A stretch of DNA of 64,000 nucleotides from CAVTUU01 sp045804965 (GTDB lineage: Bacteria > Chloroflexota > Chloroflexia > Thermomicrobiales > UBA6265), in assembly GCA_045804965.1 (NCBI GenBank), contig JBJMMD010000047.1, forward strand, positions 310,001 to 374,000. Direction: 5' to 3'. Position numbers and translations under genes: made by a program. Positions 24,816 through 32,290 of the stretch are shown here, piece after piece. Each line of letters opens with the position of its first letter. The first letter of the stretch is position 1. The notes beneath the pieces are model-generated. The model had not been told where the DNA came from. It saw only the letters and a list, made by a program, of their open reading frames with translations, and searched no databases.

Positions 24816-26795
24816 ATGATGAGCATACACCGATCTCGCCAACTTGTTGAAGTCGTCGTCGTCGGAGCCGGGCATGCGGGCTGCGAAGCCGCCTTGGCGG
24901 CGGCTCGGGCAGGTTGCTCGACGTTGGTTCTCACGCCGAATCTCGATCGCATTGGCTACATGCCGTGCAATCCTTCGATAGGTGGCCCGGGAAAGACCCA
25001 TCTCGTCGCCGAAGTCGACGCGCTCGGCGGCGAAATGGCGCGCGTAGCCGACCGCGCGGCGCTTCAAGTTCGCCTGCTCAACACCAGCAAGGGACCCGCC
25101 GTCCAAGCGGTGCGAGCGCAGGAAGACAAGGTCCTTTATGCGTTGGCAATGAAAGAAGCGCTCGAACGGCAAGATCATTTGACGCTGGCCCAGGACGAAG
25201 CGGTGGAAATCTTGCTCGAACAAGACAGCGGAGGGACGCGCGTCTTGGGGGTCGTGACTCGTGCAAATGAGCAAATAATGGCGAAGACCGTCGTCATTAC
25301 CGCCGGTACATTTTTGCGGGGCGCAATTATCGCAGGTGAGAGCCGTTCGACCGGCGCCCGAGCGGGCGACCGCGCCGACACTGCACTGGCATCCTCGCTA
25401 TCCGAGGTGGGATTTGCCCTCCGCCGCCTCAAGACCGGCACCCCGCCAAGAATCGACGCGCGCACGGTAGATTTTTCGTCGATCGAACGCCAGGATGGGA
25501 GTGAAACGCCGCTGTGGATGAGCCGCGATGGCGCCGCCGGCCGGATTGAGCCGCTCGTCTTGCCCCCGCTTGCCATCCACGGCAAGTCTTCGCCTGCCGA
25601 TGCTTGGCGGCCGCAACTTCCATGTTATCGCTTGGGAACGACGCTTCAGACGCACGAGCTCATCCGCGAGAATCTGCATCGCGCGCCCATGTTCAACGGA
25701 TCTATTGAAGGTGTTGGCCCCCGTTATTGCCCGTCGATCGAGGACAAGGTCGCGCGTTTCACCGAGAAGCCTTCACATCCGATCTTCCTTGAGCCCGAGG
25801 GTTGGCGAACGACTGAACTTTATGTCCAAGGCATGAGCACAAGCCTTCCTGCGGACGTCCAAGACGCGGCACTACACACTCTTCCCGGACTCGAAAACGC
25901 GCACGTGACAAGGTACGGCTATGCCGTCGAATACGACGCGATTGATCCCTCAGAGCTTCAACCCACGATGGAATCACGCCGGGTCAAGGGGCTCTTTCTC
26001 GCCGGACAAGTGAACGGCACGTCTGGATATGAAGAGGCCGCGGGGCAAGGGATCCTTGCCGGCCTCAACGCAGCAAACGCTGCACTTGACAGACCAAGTG
26101 TCATGCTTGGTCGTGACCAGGCCTACATCGGCGTCATGGTCGATGACCTGTCATCTAAGCCATATGAAGAGCCCTACCGCATGTTGACTTCCCGGGCCGA
26201 ATATCGGCTCCACCTCCGGCCAACAACTGCTGACGAACGCTTGTCTGAGCTTGCCTACGATCACGGCTTGATTTCCACGGAGCGTTATAGCGAAGTAAGC
26301 CGAGAGCGTGAACAGGTCAATCTGGCGCTAACCGCGCTAGAGGGATGCCGGTTCACGCCGGTATCGACTATCGCAGAAGGCTTCCTTGACGCGGGCTTGG
26401 AATCCATTTCTCGCCCAATGACCGCAATCGAATTGCTGAGGCGACCGGGTGTGTCGATCGGACAAGTGCTCGATGCCGCGACGTCGCTCGGACGCCCATT
26501 AGCGCTCGAAATTCCTCCGTCGCTGCGACTCCGCGTCGAAGAAGAAGTGAAGTATGGAGCCTTTGTCGAGCGCGAGAGCCGAGAAATCGCGAAGAGGTCG
26601 CAATTGGAACATCGCTCGCTTCCGGCCACAATCGATTATGCTGCCGTTCAAGGCTTGAGATTTGAAGCAAAGTTGAAGCTGAATCAACATCGGCCGCAAA
26701 CATTTGGACAGGCAAGCCGGCTTTCGGGTGTTACCCCTGCCGATATTGCCACCTTGTTGATCTACACTAACCGCGCGGAGGCCCTAGGTCTGTGA
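24816..26795 (+). CDS. mnmG: tRNA uridine-5-carboxymethylaminomethyl enzyme MnmG
   Basis: FAD-dependent partner of MnmE in modifying wobble U34 of several tRNAs. 659 residues. The FAD dinucleotide fold G17-A-G-H-A-G22 is followed by P-C-N-P-S-I-G-G-P-G-K, and two conserved family blocks G-Y-E-E-A-A-G-Q-G and R-A-E-Y-R-L-x-L-R are present. No ribosome binding site precedes the tandem ATGs, and a promoter sits directly upstream, suggesting leaderless translation. Overlaps the phosphoesterase gene by 4 bases (GTGA). mnmE is not in this window. Confidence 0.97.
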   Translation: MMSIHRSRQLVEVVVVGAGHAGCEAALAAARAGCSTLVLTPNLDRIGYMPCNPSIGGPGKTHLVAEVDALGGEMARVADRAALQVRLLNTSKGPAVQAVRAQEDKVLYALAMKEALERQDHLTLAQDEAVEILLEQDSGGTRVLGVVTRANEQIMAKTVVITAGTFLRGAIIAGESRSTGARAGDRADTALASSLSEVGFALRRLKTGTPPRIDARTVDFSSIERQDGSETPLWMSRDGAAGRIEPLVLPPLAIHGKSSPADAWRPQLPCYRLGTTLQTHELIRENLHRAPMFNGSIEGVGPRYCPSIEDKVARFTEKPSHPIFLEPEGWRTTELYVQGMSTSLPADVQDAALHTLPGLENAHVTRYGYAVEYDAIDPSELQPTMESRRVKGLFLAGQVNGTSGYEEAAGQGILAGLNAANAALDRPSVMLGRDQAYIGVMVDDLSSKPYEEPYRMLTSRAEYRLHLRPTTADERLSELAYDHGLISTERYSEVSREREQVNLALTALEGCRFTPVSTIAEGFLDAGLESISRPMTAIELLRRPGVSIGQVLDAATSLGRPLALEIPPSLRLRVEEEVKYGAFVERESREIAKRSQLEHRSLPATIDYAAVQGLRFEAKLKLNQHRPQTFGQASRLSGVTPADIATLLIYTNRAEALGL

Positions 26796-27523
26796 AGGTC
26801 CTGGTCATCTCGGATATCCATTCAAACCTCGAAGCGCTAGAAACGGTTTTGGCCAGTTGCGGCGAATTTGACGCTCTCTGGAATATCGGCGACACGATAG
26901 GCTACGGACCGAGGCCACGGGAGTGCATCGACAAAATGCTCGAACTCGCCGCCGATCCGGTCCTTGTCGGCAATCACGATCTCGCGTGCATCGGCGAGAT
27001 TGACCTCAGTGAGTTCAATCCTGTCGCCCAGATCGCTTCGCGCTGGACCTCACTCCAACTCGGTATGGACCACCGTGCCTACCTTCAGGAACTTCCGGCG
27101 ATGGTCGATGTCGATGGTTACACGCTTGCGCACGGGAGTCCGCGGTCCCCGATCTGGGAATATGTCACCAATGCCGCCATTGCGACTGAGAACTTTGGCT
27201 GGTTCGACACCAGGGTGTGCTTTGTCGGTCATACGCACGTCGCCATGTATGCCAAGCTCTGCGAAAACGGTGAATCTGCGGAGATCATGCCGTTGCGAGA
27301 CGGCATGTCGCTCGATCTGACGGCGAGTCGGTTCCTTGTCAATCCAGGCAGTGTGGGGCAACCCCGGGACCGTGATCCTCGTGCTGCGTACGCGATCCTC
27401 GATCTTGATACTGGAATGTTGACGGTTCATCGCGTTGAATACAAGATCGAGGCGACTCAACGGCAAATGGCAAACGCGAACTTGCCGGACGTCTTAATCG
27501 GCAGGTTGGCGCACGGCGTCTAA
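26792..27523 (+). CDS. calcineurin-like metallophosphoesterase (YfcE/MJ0936 type)
   Basis: 243 residues with all four metal-binding blocks in order: S-D-I-H-S-N at the N-terminus, G-D-T-I-G-Y-G-P-R-P, G-N-H-D and G-H-T-H. The G-Y-G-P variant places it with the small YfcE/MJ0936-type phosphodiesterases. Likely cytosolic with two metal ions; substrate unknown. GTG start overlaps mnmG, and its TAA overlaps the next ATG, so it is translationally coupled to both. Confidence 0.9.
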   Translation: MKVLVISDIHSNLEALETVLASCGEFDALWNIGDTIGYGPRPRECIDKMLELAADPVLVGNHDLACIGEIDLSEFNPVAQIASRWTSLQLGMDHRAYLQELPAMVDVDGYTLAHGSPRSPIWEYVTNAAIATENFGWFDTRVCFVGHTHVAMYAKLCENGESAEIMPLRDGMSLDLTASRFLVNPGSVGQPRDRDPRAAYAILDLDTGMLTVHRVEYKIEATQRQMANANLPDVLIGRLAHGV

Positions 27524-28026
27524 TGGTCGGCTCGCGCTCCGGAGTGAAGACCGATTCGATGGCGCCACACTTCCAACGCCTCCTTGTCCCGGTGAACGGC
27601 ACAGCAGGAGACGATCGCGCACTGGCGATTGTCGGCGCACTCGTTCATAAAGAGCCAGTTCACGTCACCCTGGTGTACGTGATCGAAGTCAAGCAATCGA
27701 TGCCGCTCGATGCCGAGCTTCCATCTGAGATCGAAAAAGGCGAAGCAATTCTTCAGCGAGCCGAACAACTCGCCTTACAACGCCCTGGTGCACGATCTGA
27801 CCTTGTCTTGGCGGAACTCTTGCAAGCGAGGACTGCCGGCGCGGCGATTGTTGACGAAGCGATCGAGCGAAAAGCGGATGCAATCGTAATGGCGGTCAGA
27901 AACCACCATCGCCAAGGCAAGATCACGTTAGGCGAAACGGTCGAATACGTGCTGAAGAACGCATCGTGCGAGGTGATGGCCATTCGCGTTCCCCCGACTT
28001 CTCGCTTTGGAGCATCGAGCCAATGA
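27523..28026 (+). CDS. universal stress protein (UspA) family
   Basis: 167 residues with the Usp alpha/beta fold: R-L-L-V-P-V-N-G-T at the start, a central D-A-I-V-M-A-V, then a C-terminal nucleotide-loop-like segment G-K-I-T-L-G-E-T-V-E-Y-V-L and the closing C-E-V-M-A-I-R strand. The glycine-rich ATP loop is only partly canonical, so ATP binding is uncertain. The ATG shares a base with the upstream stop; an ATG at 27559 would begin nearer the domain. It is coupled to TrkA genes, so a potassium or stress role is plausible. Confidence 0.85.
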   Translation: MVGSRSGVKTDSMAPHFQRLLVPVNGTAGDDRALAIVGALVHKEPVHVTLVYVIEVKQSMPLDAELPSEIEKGEAILQRAEQLALQRPGARSDLVLAELLQARTAGAAIVDEAIERKADAIVMAVRNHHRQGKITLGETVEYVLKNASCEVMAIRVPPTSRFGASSQ

Positions 28027-28460
28027 AAGTTATCGTCATGGGTTGTGGAAGGGTCGGGGCGCGAGTCTCGTCGCTGCTCGACCACAATGGACACGACATT
28101 AGCGTGATCGACACTGATTCGAGGGCGTTTCGCAGGCTGGCCGCGGACTTTAAGGGAACGACGATTATCGGGACCGGCATTGATGAAGATGTCTTGCGAA
28201 TGGCGGGTATTGAAGAGGCGACCGCGTTTGTTGCGGTCACGAATGGCGACAATCGCAACATTATGGCGGCGCAAGTCGCCCGCCTGATCTTCAACGTCCC
28301 GGAAGTAGTGGTCCGAATCTACGATCCCGTCCGGGAGGACACCTATCGGCGGCTCGGTCTCTCGACTGTGTGCCCGACAACGACGGTTTCCGCTTTGATC
28401 TTGGACCACGTGATCGGCGCCGCCGATCTACTCGCGCCTCGTCGAAGCGGGGAAGGGTAA
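28023..28460 (+). CDS. TrkA-N (RCK) domain protein, potassium transport regulator
   Basis: 145 residues comprising one Rossmann-type RCK N domain: K-V-I-V-M-G-C-G-R-V-G at the N-terminus binds nucleotide, followed by I-D-T-D-S-R and A-V-T-N-G-D-N-R-N. No TrkA-C domain. ATGA overlap with the Usp gene. Together with the next gene it may form the two-subunit cytoplasmic gate of a Trk/Ktr-type potassium system; no membrane subunit is encoded nearby. Confidence 0.9.
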   Translation: MKVIVMGCGRVGARVSSLLDHNGHDISVIDTDSRAFRRLAADFKGTTIIGTGIDEDVLRMAGIEEATAFVAVTNGDNRNIMAAQVARLIFNVPEVVVRIYDPVREDTYRRLGLSTVCPTTTVSALILDHVIGAADLLAPRRSGEG

Positions 28461-28463
28461 ACG

Positions 28464-29120
28464 ATGTATATCATCGTCGTCGGCGGCGGAAAGGTCGGGT
28501 ATTACCTGACCAAGACCCTGCTGAGCGAAGGCTATGAAGTGCTGCTCATTGAGCGGTTGCCGGAAAAGGCCGAACGCTATTCAGAGCGATTTGGCTCGGT
28601 GGTGCTCGCGGGAGATGGCGCTGAGGCGGTGACGCTGGCAGCCGCAGGCGCGGCGCGGGCAGACGTCGTGATTGCCGTGACCGGTGAAGACGAAGACAAT
28701 CTCGTTATTTGTCAGGTCGCCAAGCAGAAATTTCACGTTGAACGCACAATTGCTCGCGTCAATAACCCGAAGAACGAGCACCTCTTTCGCATGCTAGGCA
28801 TTGATGTGACCGTCAGTCAGACGAATCTCATCCTTCATCTCATCGAGCAATCAATACCGGAGCACTCGTTCGTTCATCTCCTCAGTCTCAAACATGCTGA
28901 TCTCGCGATCGTCGATGCCAAGGTTGGGCAAGACTCGCCATGTGCATACAAATCCATTCAGGCGATCGATCTTCCTCCAGAGTGCATCATCGCGGCGATC
29001 TCGCGTGGTGCGCAGTTAATCATTCCCTCTCCTTCGACAGAAATCGTTCCTGGAGATGACGTGATCGCTATAGCGCGTCGCGACCAAGATGATGAATTGC
29101 GCACATTGCTCGTTGGTTGA
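28464..29120 (+). CDS. trkA: TrkA-family protein with N and C domains
   Basis: 218 residues: an RCK N domain (I-I-V-V-G-G-G-K-V-G-Y-Y, then A-V-T-G-E-D-E-D-N-L) and a C-terminal TrkA-C domain with I-P-S-P-S-T-E-I-V-P-G-D-D-V-I-A-I-A. Starts three bases after the previous RCK gene, the common paired arrangement. Expected to bind NAD(H) or ATP and gate a potassium channel or symporter at the membrane. Followed by a hairpin shared with the convergent gdh. Confidence 0.92.
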   Translation: MYIIVVGGGKVGYYLTKTLLSEGYEVLLIERLPEKAERYSERFGSVVLAGDGAEAVTLAAAGAARADVVIAVTGEDEDNLVICQVAKQKFHVERTIARVNNPKNEHLFRMLGIDVTVSQTNLILHLIEQSIPEHSFVHLLSLKHADLAIVDAKVGQDSPCAYKSIQAIDLPPECIIAAISRGAQLIIPSPSTEIVPGDDVIAIARRDQDDELRTLLVG

Positions 29121-29146
29121 GCATGACGCAAATCACAATAAAGACG

Positions 29147-29165
29147 GGCGCTCGATTCGAGCGCC
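29147..29165. terminator. terminator between trkA and gdh
   Basis: A nearly perfect stem (GGCGCTCGA/TTCGAGCGCC) between convergent genes. On the minus strand CGTCTTTATT follows, so it is better suited to ending gdh; the plus-strand tail is TGTTCGTT. Confidence 0.65.
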
Positions 29166-29185
29166 TGTTCGTTGGGCTGCTTTGA

Positions 29186-30469
29186 CTATGGATATATACC
29201 GCGGAGGCGAGTGAATTCCGCGACTCGCGAGATTGCCCGTGCGAGTGCAGCCGTTCTCATATGGACATTGTATTTTTTAGCGGTGTCGTAGACGGCACGG
29301 AAGGACGCCGACATGATTTGCTGAAGCCGCTCGTTGACCTGCGCCTCGGTCCATGGAAAAGCTTGCAGCGCCTGAACCCACTCGAAGTAGGACACCGTCA
29401 CGCCGCCAGCGTTGGCAAAGATATCGGGCAACAAGAAGATCCCTTTGTCACGGAGAATCACATCTGCTTCTGGGGAGGTTGGCCCGTTGGCGGCTTCTGC
29501 CACAATCTTCGCCTTGATAAACGGCGAGTTGTGCGCGCCGATCTGATTCTCCATCGCGGCAGGAATCAAAATGTCGCAATCGAGCACCAATAGTTCTTCG
29601 CTCGTGACGTTATCTGCGCTTGGAAAATCGGCGACCGACCCAGTTCGACGCTTATGCGCCTCGACTGCCTCCAAATCAAGCCCAATGGGATTAATGATTC
29701 CGCCTTTGCTGTCGCTCACGGCGATAACCTTCGATCCGAGCGATGCCATCAGCTTTGCCGCGACTGAGCCAGCATTGCCGAAGCCTTGAACGGCAGTTCG
29801 ACTTCCTTCAATCGGGATGCCAAGTTCCTTCGATGCTTCAACGATCGCAAAAACGCAGCCCCTGCCAGTGGCCTCGCTGCGTCCCTCGGAGCCGCCTAGA
29901 GCGAGCGGCTTGCCGGTGGTGACACCGGGAACGGAATAGCCGACGTTCATCGAATAGGTATCCATGAGCCACGCCATGATTTGCGGATTCGTGTTAACGT
30001 CGGGCGCGGGAATGTCCTTGTTGGGTCCGATGAGAACCGAGATTTCAGCCGCAAACCGCCGTGTCAGATTCTGTAGTTCACTTTGGGATAACAGTTTAGG
30101 ATTGACCGTCACCCCGCCTTTCGCCCCGCCAAATGGAAGCCCCACAACAGCGCACTTCCAGGTCATCCACATCGCGAGCGCTTTCACTTCCGAAAGAGTC
30201 ACGCTTTTGTGGTAACGGATCCCGCCTTTGGTCGGTCCGGGGCCCGAATTATGTTGGACTCGATAACCCGTAAAAACCTGCACCGAGCCATCGTCCATCT
30301 CGACCGGGAAATTGACGATGAGCTCGCGTTGGCAATGGCTCAGAATCCGCCGCATGGCATCTTCAAGGCCGATCACATCAGCAGCGATGTTGAACTGTTC
30401 GACCGCGACATCAAATAGATCGCGGTGAAGTGCAACGTCAATCGCCTCGGTGCGCGCTTCGATAACCAT
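29186..30469 (-). CDS. gdhA: glutamate/leucine dehydrogenase family
   Basis: Interconverts glutamate and 2-oxoglutarate plus ammonia with NAD(P). 427 residues. Substrate-domain motif G-G-I-R-Y-H ... P-F-G-G-A-K-G-G-V contains the catalytic lysine, the Rossmann loop reads Q-G-F-G-N-A-G, and the C-terminal half has A-E-A-A-N-G-P-T. The ATG at 30469 has GGAGG about ten bases upstream; an earlier start lacks one. Sits 80 bases downstream of gatB on the same strand and may be co-transcribed. Glutamate is favoured over leucine or phenylalanine by overall pattern, but not certain. Confidence 0.92.
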   Translation of the reverse strand: MVIEARTEAIDVALHRDLFDVAVEQFNIAADVIGLEDAMRRILSHCQRELIVNFPVEMDDGSVQVFTGYRVQHNSGPGPTKGGIRYHKSVTLSEVKALAMWMTWKCAVVGLPFGGAKGGVTVNPKLLSQSELQNLTRRFAAEISVLIGPNKDIPAPDVNTNPQIMAWLMDTYSMNVGYSVPGVTTGKPLALGGSEGRSEATGRGCVFAIVEASKELGIPIEGSRTAVQGFGNAGSVAAKLMASLGSKVIAVSDSKGGIINPIGLDLEAVEAHKRRTGSVADFPSADNVTSEELLVLDCDILIPAAMENQIGAHNSPFIKAKIVAEAANGPTSPEADVILRDKGIFLLPDIFANAGGVTVSYFEWVQALQAFPWTEAQVNERLQQIMSASFRAVYDTAKKYNVHMRTAALARAISRVAEFTRLRGIYP

Positions 30470-30549
30470 GGACTTCGTTCCTCCAACTACCCGCGATGCT
30501 TCTCTGGATCGCGGCATCCGCCGGCCGGCAACGCTGCGCCGACCACTGG

Positions 30550-32019
30550 CTACTCGGCTTTGAGCGCCTCTTCAAGTGCCTTTCGCACGTCATCGGGCTT
30601 CGCACGACCGCCGGTCTTGCGGATTGATTCCCCAATCAAGCGACCGATTGCCGCGGTTTTTCCGCTTCGGAAGTCACGGACTGCATCGGGGTATGCGGCC
30701 ATCGTCTCCTTGACCGCTACGGATATCGCGTCGCTATCGGTCAAAGAAAGTAAATTCAATCGTTTCGCCGCTGCCCGTGGCATCTCACCGTCGTTCAACT
30801 GGGGCAAAAGTTCTTTCGCCGCACGGGGCGTCAACTCACCGTTGCCAACCGCTTCGATAAGGTCTTGCAGCTGGGCGACAGTCAGCGGCATCTGATCGTC
30901 CGGCAGACCGCGCGTCCGCTGTAAGGCGAACAGACCGTTGATAATCCAATTGGCCACAGTACGGGCTCGATCCGGACTTGGATTGGCTCTCACTGCTTCT
31001 TCGAAGTAATCGGCGACGTTCCGTTCCAGTGTCAGCGTCGCGGCATCTGCGCGGCTAAGCTCGAATTGCTGCTCCATGCGCTCGCGACGCGCCGCTGGCA
31101 ATTCGGTCATCGTCGACTGCATGCGTTCGACGAGTTCGTCAGAAACGGCGAGCGGCGGCAAATCCGGCTCGGGAAAATAGCGGTAGTCGTGCGCGCGCTC
31201 TTTGGTACGCTGGGAAGCAGTGACTCCGCGTCCTTCCAACCAACCACGCGTCTCCTGAGGCACCGCGCCCCCGCTTGCAAGTACATTCCGCTGCCGCTGC
31301 TCCTCGTGCCGCAGCGCGCGCTCAACTGAGCGGAATGAGTTCATGTTCTTGATTTCGACCTTCGAGCCGACGATGTCGCCATCACGCGACCGAACTGAAA
31401 TGTTCGCATCGCAGCGAAAAGCTCCCTCTTCCATGTTTCCCGTTGAGGCGCCGATATACCGAAGAAGCTGGCGAAGCGCGATCAAGAAGTCACGCGCCTC
31501 TTCGGGAGAATGAATGTCAGGCTCGCCGACGATCTCCATCAGCGGCACGCCGGACCGGTTTAGGTCGACGAGGCTGATGTCTCTGCCATTGGCGTCGACG
31601 CGATGAACGAGCCGGCCGGTATCTTCTTCGATATGCACGCGAGTGATCCCAGCGTGGCGAACGCACCTCTGAGACTCGAATTCGAGGTACCCGCCGACGC
31701 AGAGCGGCAGGTCGTATTGCGAAATCTGATAGCCCTTCGGCAAGTCTGGGTAGACGTAGTTCTTGCGATCGAGTTTGGAAAAGTTAGGCGTAGAACAGTT
31801 CAGCGCCAATCCGGTGCGAAGCACAATCTCGATCGCGGAACGATTGATGACCGGCATTGCGCCCGGCAATCCCAAACAGACCGGGCAAACATGGGTGTTA
31901 GGAAGAGCATCTGCGTAAGCGGCGGAGCAGCCGCAGTACATTTTGCTGCGAGTCAGAAGCTGGGCGTGGACTTCGAGTCCAATGATTGTCTCGAAATCGG
32001 TGGCTGTCGTCGCCGCCAC
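30550..32019 (-). CDS. gatB: Asp/Glu-tRNA amidotransferase subunit B
   Basis: Subunit of GatCAB, which converts misacylated Glu-tRNA(Gln)/Asp-tRNA(Asn) to the amide forms. 489 residues from GTG 32019, with GGAGG about ten bases upstream; a TTG at 32037 is the alternative. Motifs: I-G-L-E-V-H-A-Q-L, C-P-V-C-L-G-L-P-G-x-x-P, K-N-Y-x-Y-P-D-L-P-K-G-Y-Q-I-S-Q, and a YqeY-like tail domain. gatA and gatC are not adjacent here. Confidence 0.96.
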   Translation of the reverse strand: MAATTATDFETIIGLEVHAQLLTRSKMYCGCSAAYADALPNTHVCPVCLGLPGAMPVINRSAIEIVLRTGLALNCSTPNFSKLDRKNYVYPDLPKGYQISQYDLPLCVGGYLEFESQRCVRHAGITRVHIEEDTGRLVHRVDANGRDISLVDLNRSGVPLMEIVGEPDIHSPEEARDFLIALRQLLRYIGASTGNMEEGAFRCDANISVRSRDGDIVGSKVEIKNMNSFRSVERALRHEEQRQRNVLASGGAVPQETRGWLEGRGVTASQRTKERAHDYRYFPEPDLPPLAVSDELVERMQSTMTELPAARRERMEQQFELSRADAATLTLERNVADYFEEAVRANPSPDRARTVANWIINGLFALQRTRGLPDDQMPLTVAQLQDLIEAVGNGELTPRAAKELLPQLNDGEMPRAAAKRLNLLSLTDSDAISVAVKETMAAYPDAVRDFRSGKTAAIGRLIGESIRKTGGRAKPDDVRKALEEALKAE

Positions 32020-32174
32020 GTCGCTAGCGCCTCCCAAGAATACTTGCCCCGCCTAGTGAATTCGCAGAGATCAGGCCAAGGATTGCCTCGCAGGAGTCTA
32101 CCACGCGTGCTTGGCCAGCCGGATTCACGTGCTAGCCCCATCGAGCGATCAAACCGACGCAGCCAGGGTCGCGC

Positions 32175-32206
32175 GGCCCTTCAGGCGCCTGAGGCCGTGG
32201 TAAAAT
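32175..32206 (+). promoter_or_regulatory. palindrome and -10 upstream of the nuoG-like gene
   Basis: A perfect 12-base palindrome TCAGGCGCCTGA (32181-32192), flanked by GGCC on both sides, lies just before a TAAAAT -10 (32201-32206) in the 271-base gap between divergent gatB and nuoG. It could be an operator or a hairpin; no good -35 is seen. Confidence 0.35.
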
Positions 32207-32290
32207 TCCGGCTTGAGCGCATCGAGCTCGCCGCCCGCCGGCTCGAAAAAAATTCAGAGTCGAACCTGCAACGGAGGCAATAACCGCACG

